A stretch of 64,000 nt of DNA from Arenicola marina. Its lineage: Eukaryota > Annelida > Polychaeta > Arenicolidae. Both the position numbers and the translations under genes were made by a program. The stretch is from positions 42,504,035 to 42,568,034 of the forward strand of contig OZ025256.1 in assembly GCA_964019135.1 (NCBI GenBank). Direction: 5' to 3'. This document shows, piece after piece, positions 1 to 11,879 of the stretch. Each line of letters opens with the position of its first letter. Within the stretch, counting starts at the first letter, position 1. The notes beneath the pieces were generated by a model. The model saw nothing but the letters and a program-made list of their open reading frames with translations. It did not search any database and had not been told where the DNA came from.

Positions 1-711
1 CTCCTGAAGCTGGCTTTGAACCGAGACAGTTTTGTGGGTTATACTTGTGGCTGGCACGCCAGCCTTAAGGGATTGTCTGCGGCGCCCTCCACAGGGCGAG
101 GGGATGGGATCAATGGAGCGGCCGCTACACCAAGATTCAAGGGACTCCCAGTAACTCACCGTGAGACCGCTTTGGTCGACCAGTCAGAGAAATAAAGAAA
201 GTGGGAAGCACCATCAGAGTATTTGGTCTAAAGGAGGAATCAGATCATAGCGTGGTCCGATACCGTATCTGTTCTTCACAAACCCAGTACTTGCTTTACC
301 CCCTACCCCACCCTGAGGTAAAGCTGTCACTGATACCGGAAACCAGGTGCCGGGGGCTGCTGAAGACATTCCCGGCAAGTGCCACGTCCCATTAAAGGTC
401 ATGTGGGTTCTTTCACTGCTGAGGAGACAGCGTTCACGGTAATAATTTTGCCGTGAACTTCATATTAACATTTTAGTGTGTCATAGCTTATCGCTCACGG
501 GATGACGAATGGGCCGAGGGGCGAATTAGGCGAGGGAATCTTGAACCTGGGGGTCACGTGATCCATTATTCTATATTCCCAGCATTGCTGCTGTCGTTAT
601 GTGACACAGTGCGCCACTTTGCGGAAAAGATGCGCACTTTGTTCATATTAAGATCACGAAAAAAAAATGAGAATGTGAAAACAGTTTTTTCAAATAGACC
701 ATACCATATAT
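1..711. other. Intergenic DNA, no gene recognised
   Basis: I see no convincing exon, RNA gene or repeat here. Short open frames on both strands near 200-400 overlap each other and resemble no known family. A short phrase near 548-590 (a GGGTCACG core followed by a CCATTAT run) recurs in altered form near 2798-2830, so part of it may be an old dispersed repeat. Confidence 0.4.
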
Positions 712-927
712 ATATAGGGCCCCTGAAGGGGGGTAGCCATGTCGCGTGTCGATTTTAAGAAAAGGTCCGTGTCGTGTGTCGATTTTAAGAAAAGGTCCAT
801 GTCGCGTGTCGCTAAGTCTTATGTCGCATGTCGATTCTAACAACCCCAATGTCGCGTTGTCGCGTTGTCGATTTTAAAAATCGCCGTGTCGCCGTGTCGA
901 AAAAGCCCCTCTGGGGCCCTATATATG
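712..927. mobile_element. MITE-like fold-back element with CGACA-type internal repeats
   Basis: The ends are inverted copies of each other. The left end reads GGGCCCCTGAAGGGG at 717-731, and the right end (906-920) is its near-perfect reverse complement. Both are flanked by TATATA-type sequence that may be a target duplication. The inside is built from repeated GTGTCGATTTTAAG phrases. This is the layout of a non-autonomous inverted-repeat element; no transposase frame is present. A relative with similar ends and the same CGACA-rich interior lies at 62933-63181. The superfamily is unknown. Confidence 0.55.
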
Positions 928-1406
928 TCAGGGCTTCATCTTTCGAAATGCACCCACAATGTGAGCGTGGACAGCCACGCCAATGAGAGTCCATTGTGAG
1001 TGATTGACTCTGGGTGACGGCTGAAATGGATTGCTCTGAAAAGGGGCGGGGGAGGAAGAGGAGGGTGGGGGGGGGGGGGGTCCTTGATATACGTGGTCGA
1101 GCCGCTCCGTGAAGGGCATCAGAAGCTTGTTGGTTGGTTTGACGCTCTAACCCCTGAAGGTCATATCGAAGCGACGGGAGGTGTGTGTATGGGGTGGGGG
1201 CGGGGGCTCAGAGGAAGAGCGGAGGGTTGTCCCCTACTCTGTGCCAGAGAGGGGGCTAGTTCCACCCGTGTATCTCATGGTCACATGGGTTTTTGCTCTC
1301 GAGTCACCCGATGTGTGCACAAAGATGGTCCAAAACACCAATCAACCTGCAATACACATCATGATATAGATGCGAATATGGTCTTTTTATTTTAAAATTT
1401 GAGTTT
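928..1406. other. Non-coding stretch with poly-G run
   Basis: It contains a homopolymeric G run around 1066-1080 and purine-rich sequence near 1190-1250. No coding or RNA feature is supported. Confidence 0.4.
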
Positions 1407-1555
1407 GGCAGGGGCGGATACAAAGGGAGAGGGGGTAGGGATTGACCCTCCCACCCCCACCCTCTCCCCTATCAAGCAAGCGGACGTCAAGTTTAGGGGG
1501 TTTAAATCCCCCGTCAAGCAAGCGGGGCCCTCCCATTTTCAAAAGCGCCCCTGCC
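1407..1555. mobile_element. Short inverted-repeat element (MITE-like)
   Basis: GGCAGGGGCG at 1407-1416 is matched by its exact reverse complement at 1546-1555, giving a 149-bp element. CAGGGGCGGA-type ends are common on hAT-like non-autonomous elements (family knowledge). The interior holds a direct repeat of TCAAGCAAGCGG. I found no clear target duplication, so the assignment is tentative. Confidence 0.4.
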
Positions 1556-2641
1556 TGTTGTGTATGAATCCACCATCGATCCATGGTGCAGGTTTTGAAG
1601 TCTCAAACCTCCAACCCACCCGCCAGCGTGCTGACCGAGATCTTAATTAACCACCCAGGCGACATAACTGACAATGAATACCTCTCCCGCCAGTGGCAGA
1701 TGTTAATCGCTGGCTCTCCATTTCCGAAGTACGGTAGATGTTCCATTATAGGTCCTGGTTCCAATAAAGACAGCGGGTGGCTCTAAAAGCAGAATGGAGC
1801 AGACTCGTTGGCGTTAGTGGGTTGTGGACGGGGGGGGGGTGGTGATGGGGAAGTGAAAAAGATCCAACTTATTCTTCGGGGCTGGGGTTGGTGTGTAGAA
1901 GGGTGTGGGGGGGGATGGCGGTGGATATGGTGAACGAGGCCTAGTTTGACATTGTATTCTGGAGCGGGGATTGGCGAGTTGGGGAGGGGGAAGGGGTGGT
2001 GGTAGAGGGGAATGGGGGGAAACGTCGAGCTTTAACCATTGCACTGTGACGTGGGTGGGTGGGTGGGTGGTGAAGGTAAGGGAAGGGGACCCAGTCAACA
2101 CTTAGGCCGCGGGGTAGACAACAATGGAGCGTTTCTTTATTTCCTGCTGTGGAAGGAATCTGCCATTCGGATAATCGAATGGCAAACGTAGAAGTGGCGG
2201 ACCAGAAAGGGAACAGGACACACACCCACTGCTGGGCGGGCGGGCGGTGGGCGTTTTACCCCCCGTTGTAATGGGTTTGAGGCGATACAACGCCTTGGCG
2301 CCTCGGGCACAAAGGGTGCCGGCCGAAGTGCTTTGTGTTGGCGATATTTATTTCAGTGCTGAAGACATCAGCCCATAACACTGGAGGCGGGGCTTCTCTT
2401 TTTTATATTCACTCAGTCGACATACCCGGGTATATGTACAACCAGGGGCCAAGCCAAGAAGAAGGCTATCCCCCCTTTCCCACACCACCCGCTCCGTTGA
2501 GAACCAAATCTGGTCAAATCATCGATGCATGGACCCCCCCCACAACCCCCCCCTCACCCAATACCAGATATCACGTGCACAACAATAACCAACCCCGCTT
2601 CTTGTCTCCTAAAAATTCCTCTTTGCCTAAAACCAACGGGT
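1556..2641. other. Non-coding, G-rich low-complexity DNA
   Basis: There are several G-rich tracts (around 1830, 1900-1920, 1980-2020) and a short GTGG run at 2050-2070. No exon, RNA gene or structured repeat could be supported. Confidence 0.4.
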
Positions 2642-2713
2642 GCCCCCCTAGCTCAGTTGGCAAGCGGGCTGAACCACATATCAACATATCATGGGTTCAC
2701 GCCCCCGGGACTT
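2642..2713 (+). repeat. tRNA-derived SINE head or tRNA pseudogene
   Basis: An A-box-like TAGCTCAGTTGG lies at 2649-2660 and a B-box-like GGTTCACGCCC at 2694-2704, 34 bases apart as in pol III tRNA promoters. The B box departs from the GGTTCGANTCC consensus and the arms do not fold into a clean cloverleaf, so a working tRNA is unlikely. It reads best as the head of a tRNA-derived SINE. Confidence 0.5.
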
Positions 2714-2849
2714 GCATCAGGGGCATATTTCACCAAACCCTTTGTCATTGTCCTGGGAGACTACCACACAAAAGCGGCCTAAAACACAGAACTCGAGGGG
2801 TCACGCCATCCATTATGGTTTATTCCCAGCGTTACGGTGAGCACGTGAC

Positions 2850-2997
2850 CAGGGGCGTAGCCAGACGTACGCACGTACGCACGTGCGTACACCTTGGGCT
2901 GTGCCGGTATGTGCACTCCTGTTGTTAGGGAGTCTTTTTTTGTCATTTCATGTGTAGCAGGCGCGTACACTTGCTCAAGTCCCTGCCTACGTCCCTG
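2850..2997. mobile_element. 148-bp MITE with CAGGGGCGTAGCC-type ends
   Basis: The left end begins CAGGGGCGTAGCCAGAC. The right end, read on the other strand, begins CAGGGACGTAGGCAGGGAC. Both sides are flanked by an exact GTGAC (2845-2849 and 2998-3002), which looks like a 5-bp target duplication. The interior carries a palindromic ACGTACGC run near 2873-2890. Ends of this type are often seen on hAT-like MITEs, but those normally make 8-bp duplications, so the superfamily stays open. Confidence 0.6.
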
Positions 2998-3080
2998 GTG
3001 ACATACGGTAAAGAGACTCCTTCGTCTCTGTGTGAAACTAACAACATGAAAATGACAGACAGGTGGCCGTCTGATGGGCT

Positions 3081-3272
3081 CTTCTGACTGGCTACTTTTG
3101 TTGTTCTGATTGGCTATGTGCAGCTGTTCTGATTGGCTAATGGAGGCTGTTCTGATTGGCTATGTGCAGCTGTTCTGATTGGCTATGTGCAGCTGTTCTG
3201 ATTGACTAATGGTGGTTGTTCTGATTGGCTAATGGTGGCTGTTGTGATTGGCTAATGGTGGCTGTTGTGATT
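3081..3272. repeat. Minisatellite of 23-26 bp with CCAAT-like cores
   Basis: Seven or so copies of TTCTGATTGGCTAATGG or the variant ending TATGTGCAGCTG are repeated head to tail. Each contains ATTGGCT, an inverted CCAAT box. The array runs straight into the assembly gap, so its true length is unknown. Confidence 0.8.
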
Positions 3273-3472
3273 NNNNNNNNNNNNNNNNNNNNNNNNNNNN
3301 NNNNNNNNNNNNNNNNNNNNNNNNNNNNNNNNNNNNNNNNNNNNNNNNNNNNNNNNNNNNNNNNNNNNNNNNNNNNNNNNNNNNNNNNNNNNNNNNNNNN
3401 NNNNNNNNNNNNNNNNNNNNNNNNNNNNNNNNNNNNNNNNNNNNNNNNNNNNNNNNNNNNNNNNNNNNNNNN
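3273..3472. other. Assembly gap (200 N)
   Basis: Exactly 200 undetermined bases separate two different tandem arrays. The round length suggests a placeholder, not a measured size. Confidence 0.98.
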
Positions 3473-4663
3473 CAACCAGTGACAGGACCGGCTGCCCACC
3501 GACAGGACCTGCCGCCCAGCAACCAGCGACAGGACCGGTCGCCGAGCAACCAGCGACAGGACCGGCCGCCCAGCTACCAGCGACAGGACCGGCCGCCAAG
3601 CTACCAGCGACAGGACCGGCCGCCCAGCAACCAGCGACAGGACCGGCCGCCCAGCGACAGGACCGGCCGCCCAGCAACCAGCGACAGGACCGGTCGCGCA
3701 GCAACCAGCGACAGGACCGGCCGCCCACCGACAGGACCGGCCGCCCAGCAACTAGCGACAGGACCGGCCGCCCAGCAACTAGCGACAGAACCAGCCGCCC
3801 AGCGACAGGACCGGCCGCCCAGCGACAGGACCGGCCGCCCAGCGACCAGCGACAGGACCGGCCGCCCAGCAACCAGTGACAGGACCGGCTGCCCACCGAC
3901 AGGACCTGCCGCCCAGCAACCAGCGACAGGACCGGTCGCCGAGCAACCAGCGACAGGACCGGCCGCCCAGCTACCAGCGACAGGACCGGCCGCCAAGCTA
4001 CCAGCGACAGGACCGGCCGCCCAGCAACCAGCGACAGGACCGGCCGCCCAGCGACAGGACCGGCCGCCCAGCAACCAGCGACAGGACCGGTCGCGCAGCA
4101 ACCAGCGACAGGACCGGCCGCCCACCGACAGGACCGGCCGCCCAGCAACTAGCGACAGGACCGGCCGCCCAGCAACTAGCGACAGAACCAGCCGCCCAGC
4201 GACAGGACCGGCCGCCCAGCGACAGGACCGGCCGCCCAGCGACCAGCGACAGGACCGGCCGCCCAGCAACCAGTGACAGGACCGGCTGCCCACCGACAGG
4301 ACCTGCCGCCCAGCAACCAGCGACAGGACCGGTCGCCGAGCAACCAGCGACAGGACCGGCCGCCCAGCTACCAGCGACAGGACCGGCCGCCAAGCTACCA
4401 GCGACAGGACCGGCCGCCCAGCAACCAGCGACAGGACCGGCCGCCCAGCGACAGGACCGGCCGCCCAGCAACCAGCGACAGGACCGGTCGCGCAGCAACC
4501 AGCGACAGGACCGGCCGCCCACCGACAGGACCGGCCGCCCAGCAACTAGCGACAGGACCGGCCGCCCAGCAACTAGCGACAGAACCAGCCGCCCAGCGAC
4601 AGGACCGGCCGCCCAGCGACAGGACCGGCCGCCCAGCGACCAGCGACAGGACCGGCCGCCCAG
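3473..4663. repeat. 397-bp higher-order repeat, three tandem copies
   Basis: The landmark CAACCAGTGACAGGACC starts at 3473, 3870 and 4267, exactly 397 bases apart, and the sequence between landmarks appears identical copy to copy. The third copy departs from the pattern near 4664. Perfect copies beside a gap could be a very recent amplification or an assembly effect. Confidence 0.85.
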
Positions 4664-6366
4664 CAACCAGCGACAGGACCGGCCGCCCAGCGACAGGACC
4701 GGCCGCCCAGCGAACAGCGACATGACCGGCCGCCCAGCAACCAGCGACAGGACCGGCCTCCCATCGACAGGACCGACCGCCCAGCGACCAGCGACAGGAC
4801 CTGCCGCCCATCGACAGGACCTGCCGCCCATCGACAGGACCGGCCGCACAGCGACCAGCGACAGAACGTGCCGCCCATCGACAGGACCGGCCGCCCAGCG
4901 ACAGGACCGGCCGCCCAGCGACAGGACCGGCCGCCCATCGACAGGACCGCCCGCCTAGCGACAGGACCGGCCGCCCATCGACAGGACCGCCCGCCCATCG
5001 ACAGGACCGCCCGCCCAGCGACAGGACCGGCCGCCCAGCGACAGGACCGGCCGACCAGCAACCAGCGACAGGACCTGCCGCCCAGCGACAGAACCTTCCG
5101 CCCAGCGACAGGACCGGCCGCCCAGCAACCAGCGACAGGACCGGCCGCCCATCGACAGGACCGGCCGACCAGCAACCAGCGACAGGACCTGCCGCCCAGC
5201 AACCAGCGACCAGCGACAGAACCGGCCGACCAGCAACCAGCGACAGGACCTGCCGCCCATCGACAGGACCGGCCGCCCAGCAACCAGCGACAGAACCTGC
5301 CGCCCAGCAACCAGCGACAGGACCGGCCGCCCAGCGACCAGCGACAGGACCTGCCGACCAGCAACCAGCGACAGGACCGGCCGCCCAGCGACCAGCGACA
5401 GAACCGGCCGACCAGCAACCAGCGACAGGACCTGCCGCCCATCGACAGGACCGGCCGCCCAGCAACCAGCGACAGGACCTGCCGCCCAGCGACAGGACCT
5501 GCCGCCCAGCGACCAGCGACAGGACCGGCCGACCAGCAACCAGCGACAGGAGCTGCCGCCCAGCGACAGGAGCTGCCGCCCAGCGACGGGACCGGCCGCC
5601 CAGCGACAGGACCGGCCGCCCAGCAACCAGCGACAGGACCGGTCGCCCAGCAACCAGCGACAGGACCGGCGGCCCAGCAACCAGCGACAGGACCGGCCGC
5701 CCAGCGACAGGACCGGCCGCCCAGCAACCAGCGACAGGACCGGCCGACCAGCAACCAGCGACAGGACCGGCCGCCCAGCGACCAGCGACATGACCTGCCG
5801 ACCAGCAACCAGCGACAGGACCGGCCGCCCAGCGACAGGACCGGCCGCCCAGCAACCAGCGACAGGACCGGCCGCCCAGCAACCAGCGACAGGACCGGCC
5901 GCCCAGCCACCAGCGACAGGACCAGCAACCAGCAACCAGGACCAGCAACCAGCAACCAGCGACCAGCGACAGAACCGGCCGACCAGCAACCAGCGACAGG
6001 ACCTGCCGCCCATCGACAGGACCGGCCGCCCAGCAACCAGCGACAGGACCGGCCGACCAGCAGCCAGCGACAGGAGCTGCCGCCCAGCGACAGGACCGGC
6101 CGCCCAGCGACAGGACCGGCCGCCCAGCGACAGGACCGGCCGCCCAGCAACAGGACCGGCCGCCCAGCGACAGGACCCGCCGCCCAGCAACCAGCGACAG
6201 GACCGGCCGCCCAGCGACAGGACCGGCCGCCCAGCGACAGGACCGGCCGCCCAGCAACCAGCGACAGGACCGGCCGCCCAGCAACCAGCGACAGGACCGG
6301 CCGCCCAGCGACCAGCGACAGGAGCAGCAACCAGCAACCAGGACCAGCAACCAGCAACCAGCGACC
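3473..6366. repeat. GC-rich satellite built from 20- and 27-bp units
   Basis: The array is made of a 20-bp unit (GACAGGACCGGCCGCCCAGC) and a longer form with AACCAGC added (27 bp), mixed irregularly, with variants such as ACCTGCC and CATCGACAGG. The right end carries a derived CAGCAACCAGCAACCAGGAC phrase twice (near 5928 and 6332). The unit has no stop in most frames, so several very long open frames (up to 687 codons) run through both strands. Their low-complexity RQDRPPSNQ or VLSLVAGRP products mirror the repeat and are not evidence of a gene. Confidence 0.95.
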
Positions 6367-7516
6367 AGACTGGACTGTACATTGAGACAAATTCGGCCGA
6401 TCTGGCTGAGCGCTGAGGATTTTTGCGGTGGATCACGGCTAATATAGATTTTGATCATATTTTTATCGTTTTTCGTATTTTATAAAATCTACAAGAAAAA
6501 CCCCAAGAAGAAATAGGTTTAGAGTTAATCGTCATGAAATCACTCCTGGTATAGCATTGAAATGGCAGCCATCTGGTTGGGTGCAATGAATCATCCGTTA
6601 CTGCGCATGCGTGCAGGAGCGGCGCTCGCGTAATGGTGGGTGGGGGCGACTTGTAGCGCTTCAAGTCAAGTACTACAAGACACGTCTTCCTGCTGTCTGG
6701 TGGCACGCTATCAGCTTGCCTTAGAGACCGTTTCTTGCCTCTTTACCGTTGTGAAGTGCGGTTTGGCCTCTTAGTAGTATTATCTGCTTGGCGACCGTTA
6801 AATTGGAATAGGCCGATAATCTGTAAGTCAAGCACCGCGAAGCGCAGACAGATAAATCATGGGAGCTGCGGTAACACCGGACGTCTTCACGCTCACTTTA
6901 ACTGGCGAGAGCGTGTGAGCGGTAAAAAGTCCAGCCACGTAACTTCTTACTTCTCTTCCCACTTTAATCATACTTTTTTCATGGTTTTTTATTTGCCGCA
7001 CTGGATTTTAAACGCTCGAAGTGGATTATTAATTAGTAATCATTGATTTGTGATTAGTGAACATTCTATGTTCGGTGTGTGTCGGGGGGTAGGGGGGCGG
7101 GGGAGGGGGTGATACTCTGAGCAATAGGGGGGAGGGTGGCCGTAGCGTTACAGGGAGGAATCAGTCCGGCCCCTGCCTCCATGCTACTGACGAGGGGGGG
7201 GGGAGAGTTAGGCATGTCTGTAATGTAAAGCAACATGCGGGGCTGGATCCAGAAGGGGGGGGGGGGGCTGACCCATTTTATGCCATTTATGTGCATCAAG
7301 GGCCAGTGCAGGGGGTTGAGACAAAAGGATGGGGCGGAGGAGGCCATGTGACGCGCCACTGACCGCTATCTAAAGTGGAAACAATGGCCGCTGAGAGTTG
7401 ACCGCTCACATGTATATTTCGCTGCTGGAATCCTCGTAACAAATACATTATATAGACTTTTACGATTAGTTGTAATTAGTTTAAAGTTGTGCTGAACAAC
7501 AGTTGGGTAAGGAAGG
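6367..7516. other. Non-coding stretch
   Basis: I see no exon or RNA gene. Long G runs occur near 7085-7105, 7194-7204 and 7255-7268. The phrase GGCTGGATCCAG at 7241-7252 resembles the end of the element at 11655, but no partner end was found. Confidence 0.4.
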
Positions 7517-7600
7517 CACCGTCACCGTCACCGTCACCGTCACCGTCACCGTCACCGTCACCGTCACCGTCACCGTCACCGTCACCGTCACCGTCACCGT
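7517..7600. repeat. (CACCGT)n microsatellite, 14 copies
   Basis: Fourteen uninterrupted copies of a six-base unit. Alternating Thr-Val or Ser-Pro open frames cross it but are repeat artefacts. Confidence 0.95.
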
Positions 7601-7637
7601 CATATTCATCATCATTTGTCTCAACGTCACATTTCTC

Positions 7638-7800
7638 GTCACCGTCCGTTCACCGGTCCGTACTTCAACTAACCAATCACACGGCTCGAGTACAACCGCT
7701 CGCTGGTCAGAGTAAAAACTAACCAATCACCAGGCTTGAGACATCCGTTCACCGGCCGGTGCATCAACTAACCAATCACCAGGCCCGACACATCCGCTCT
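7638..7800. repeat. Three imperfect ~50-bp repeats with CCAAT boxes
   Basis: The phrase AACTAACCAATCAC occurs three times (ending near 7680, 7730 and 7779), separated by related CCGTTCACCGG and GGCTTGAG phrases. This is an imperfect tandem repeat of about 50 bp next to the CACCGT tract. Confidence 0.6.
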
Positions 7801-9436
7801 GCGATCGTTGGGGCAATCTGACCCTCCTCCTCCTCCCCCCCCCCCCCGCTCCTTCCCCCCACCCCACCCCCGTCCACTCCGCCCCCCAACGCGCTATGGT
7901 CGGGCGACTGACCCGTCAAATGAGAGTTTCACACGGGTCCGTGCTGTCGGCCGACTGACGGCAGAGAGAGACCCCACATCTCTCCAATAACACCCCCCCC
8001 CCCACCGCCTCCGCCACCCACCGGGTGAGGCAGTGCGAGAGATAGCGACGTCCAGGGGGAGAGTTGACTGGAGGAGGTTGTGGGGAGGGGAGGAGGGGGG
8101 GGGGGGCTGCAGGACTGCCTCGCCGCCGCCCATTTACAACCACGATGGGGATTAAGAGATGAGAGAGGAGCCCACAGCTTAGGACAAACGGCGCGTAGAG
8201 GCTTCGGAATCACCATGGGACTGCCACTGAAATACTGCGCTGTGTCGTGCAGGGGGACAACAACCCCGGGCGCCGAACAAGTATTCTACCTACACCACCA
8301 CTAAAACACGACAGCTTGGGCCACCGACCGCACTGCCGATCAGAGGCGAGGGCGGGTGGGAGTGATGGGGGCAGGGGGGGTTATGGGGAGGGGGGGGGGG
8401 GTGATGGGGAGAGGGGGATGGGGCTCGCTTCTTCGGCTCTACCGCTAAAACGGTGTAGATTATTCTGTTGCAATTACACGGAAGGAAAGACACGACATTA
8501 CATTATCTCTAGTTTAAATCTCTTCTTATTTCTTCTTATTTGGATGGTAAAATAGGGATTTCATGTCGCTAGGAAGTGCGCTAGTTCCCTATATACCCTT
8601 GTAATATGACCAGTGGCGGTAACCACTCTGCAGTTGTTATCAAAATGGGGAACTCACTTCGCTGAGGAAGATAGCTGACTTTATTGCGTGTAGTCCGTCT
8701 TTTAATCTTTACTTTTTGTCTAAGCGTCGCCTTTTTTGGACATTGCCAAGCGCGCAATACACGTGCAGAGGTCGCCCACTGAATACAACAAAGGCACGCT
8801 ACTGCTTCTGATTGTAAAGCACGGGCCGTAAAACCACGGAGCAAAAAAAAAGAGGTCGGCCGTCTGGGATATCAGTCCTTGTGGTGTCACGTGATGTCAT
8901 GGGACTTCGCAATGTCCCTAAAACATAACTAGAGCCTGTAAACTCGTCCGCATGGACTGTCCCAAGACGATGTGACCGATATCATTCACACTGTACAGAT
9001 TGACTATGCTGTGAAGCGTCCAACATTTTTTTGTGACTGTGTAACGTTATATATTCTATTTAATTATATTTGTTGGCAAAAATACCACTTAATGTCCAAT
9101 TAGTGGAGGAAGCCATATTTCAAGGAAGAGTGAATGTCATAGCTTCCTCGTCGACTTTTACGAAGAAGAATTTGAATATGACGTCACATAAATACGCAGC
9201 CCACGTCCTTTTTTTCTCTTCACTTACATCACTGCGATTCCGGGATTGTCTCTTTTGATCGGCTTGAAGTCAATGAAAAACACTCAGCCGTGAATGTAAT
9301 ACTCACAAAGAAGTCTGTGTACGACATCAAACGCACGTGTCAATCTTGGGATATCAGAGTAATTTCGCTTAAAGCAATATGTTCTGTAATTTGTATATTA
9401 CCGATCTCTTCTCCATGTCCAATAAGTATATTCTCT
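7801..9436. other. Non-coding stretch with homopolymer tracts
   Basis: C runs lie near 7838-7848 and 7987-7998, and G runs near 8092-8107 and 8390-8402. Open frames around 8080-8550 and 8581-8844 show no recognisable family and no paired splice signals. Nothing further is supported. Confidence 0.4.
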
Positions 9437-9702
9437 TTTAAATTTAAATCCTGAAATCCTGTGGGCTATCCGGAGAGAAGCAAATTTGTTCACCGGAGCA
9501 GAAGTTGGTGGCCGGCTTTATATCCCTGCGCGCCTGTTCGCTGTTTGGTATTCTGTGCGATGTCGACCGCGGCTCGCTAGGACGTCCGCGCGCGATTTAT
9601 ACGAGATATGAAAAATATATGCATCATAATTTTGAGATACTTTTAGTCGGGATTCTAAAATGTAAAAAATCCAAGATGGCGCGTGTAAGTAGGCTGCTTT
9701 AA
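9437..9702. repeat. Dispersed repeat family X, copy a
   Basis: The stretch from AATTTAAATCCTGAAA to GTAGGCTGCTTTAAAG is also found at 22021-22336 and once in each of units I-III (near 28034, 37367 and 49520). This copy lacks an internal segment of about 48 bases present in the others. It codes for nothing recognisable and is probably a SINE- or MITE-class element. Confidence 0.75.
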
Positions 9703-11347
9703 AGGGAAATGCCGGGCCCATATCATTTACATTTCCAGTTAAACTATAGGGAATTAACTAAACATTACACAGTATATATATATATTAATAATCATACATT
9801 AGTGAAGTTTCAAGCACTTTTGCACGACCACCCAACTTGCCATGGGCACCCGCCTCAGTGCACTGATGATGACGCCACAGGCGATAAAACCTGGGGGGCC
9901 GAGTGGGGTGGAGTCCTGGGTTCATCGTCAATGTTGACAGGGTGCCCAATTTTGACTCGTAGAGTGGTAGGCCATGGTTCAGGAAGCGGCCGCTGGGGGC
10001 GTGGTGGTGGTGGGGGGGGGGACATCTAAAAGAGGCATATAAAATAGACACTGACATTCATGACAAAGTGTCTGGAGGATACTTATTTGAACACTTTTGA
10101 TGTAAATTAGACTATATAGTCAAGAAGTGCATGTGTGAAAAAAAAGCCAGTCTCACATTGGCATATCGAGAGAAATTGCAGATTTTTGCTTCGGGGATTG
10201 AGAGAAAAAAAAGGCGAAAAAAGGGTCATTTGGGCTGCACATATGTATATACCTAACTATCTGTATCCCCCCCCCCCCCGGGGGGGAGTGGCAGTGTGCA
10301 ACTTGATACAGCTGCTGTCTTAGAAACTCACTGTCGCTGAAGAGCGTATGGACAGGACTGCCGTACTAGAGGCCGGCCGTATGGGTTCGGGTCGTTGGGG
10401 TGGCGGTCTATCGGGGTGGTGGGGAGGGGTGGAGGAGCGGTGCGTGAAGCAGCAGCCGAGTGGACTCAAAGCAATTGTTCTCATAGAGGTCGGAATATTG
10501 TCTTGAATGTTTGGTGGTTTTAAAACTCACACGAGCAATCTTGCGTAGCCATTGCCACAAAAGGTGCGTGGGGTGGCCTAGTGGACAGCGGTATAAATAT
10601 ATCCTGTTTTGACGTCCTTTGTTGCACTTGAATGGTAACATTCAACAGCTGAACACTACACCATTTTGTTCTAAATGCATCGATGTTTCACGTTTATGCG
10701 CTTGTCACTATTCATGAGACGTGTTAGGCTGACAGCGTGTTCCAAAGACGCACAGCTCGCATGTAAACAAAGTGTTGGTTCAGCGGAAGGTAGTCGTCAG
10801 TGACGTCAACGCCTTGCGTGTGATTGGCTAACTCTGGTAACGTGTTCAAAACATGTCGGCACACTCTTGATGGGCGAAAATGTGTATTTCATACCGTTGA
10901 TGTGCGATTTTCTCGATAATGTTTTTTTTTGTAAACCGAACGATTAACGGCAAATAGATTTTATGCCAACAGAGTTTTATTTTTATATCACATTGCAGCC
11001 CCCCGGTATTTCCTTTTAAATATACACTGATGCGATAAGTAAACAGACAAAACCTCAGCTGTACTTTGATGAATGAAACACATTATTATTTATCTTGAAT
11101 GAACACACTTTACGTGGAACAAAAATAACGCCTTTATGGAGAACAGCGACGAAATACACATAATAGAAACACAAAAAACCTATGTCATTATAATAAGTGG
11201 ATCACCCTGAACATAAGTCATTACGTCGTAGCAGAGGGTATCACGTAACGCCTTCCGGTGGCAGTGCCAGCCTACACAGATATAACGCAGGGGGCCAGGA
11301 AGTGAGGGTTAATGCGTTTTGGGGCAGTGTTTGGCCGCGGACCAGAT

Positions 11348-11350
<3 letters not shown>
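9703..11350. other. Non-coding stretch
   Basis: It holds a short TA run (9772-9785), a G run near 10010-10021, and a C11/G7 palindromic tract near 10267-10287. No gene, RNA or larger repeat was recognised. Confidence 0.4.

Positions 11351-11388
<38 letters not shown>
11351..11388. repeat. (TC)n microsatellite
   Basis: About 19 uninterrupted TC dinucleotides. Confidence 0.95.
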
Positions 11389-11390
<2 letters not shown>

Positions 11391-11654
11391 AAAATGGAAA
11401 TTTTTATTTTATTTCACAGCATAAAAACCGAGGGCTAAGTTTCCATCCCTCGCTCTTCCATAAGTCAAACTAACGCCAACGATTGTCTGGAGTAAGATCT
11501 CCAACGCTCCGTGCGCATTCACGCGAGGCGCCATCTGGCGGTCGGGATGCTACTTCCGGATTCGTCGCAATGAAACTGGGGCGGAGAGTCCAGACAATCT
11601 TTGCTCACCCAGACCAGTCGTCATGCGTTGTGAATAGAGGAGTTTAACACAATA

Positions 11655-11879
11655 TGGGCAGATCCAGGATTTAGAAAATGGGGGGTTCAGGGTCGGATCC
11701 AGATATGCTGGATAGGGGGGGCCGGTTTCGGTTTTCAAACTTTAAATAGTATAAATTTCGGTCGCCCCCCCCCCCTACCCTCTATTATATCTTTATTATG
11801 GTCTCTGCACCACCTAAATGCGCCAGTGTACATACATACAGGAGACTCGTATTCTGTGTTTCCCGTAGATCCGCCAGTG
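11655..11879. mobile_element. MITE-like element with GGCGGATC-type ends
   Basis: The left end reads GGGCAGATCCAGGATTT. The right end on the opposite strand reads CACTGGCGGATCTACGGG, the imperfect inverted repeat typical of abundant non-autonomous DNA transposons in marine invertebrates. A second GGTCGGATCCAG lies just inside the left end. There is no coding capacity and the target duplication is unclear. A short CATA repeat follows at 11889-11905. Confidence 0.4.

Noticed and set aside
3206-6458. Open frames of up to 687 codons on both strands across the GC-rich satellite
   Set aside because: They exist in several overlapping frames at once, mirror the 20/27-bp unit and cross the N gap. There is no domain, start context or splice signal.
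7240-7362. Possible MITE between a GGCTGGATCCAG phrase and CGCGCCACTG
   Set aside because: The two ends do not form a convincing inverted repeat and no target duplication is visible.
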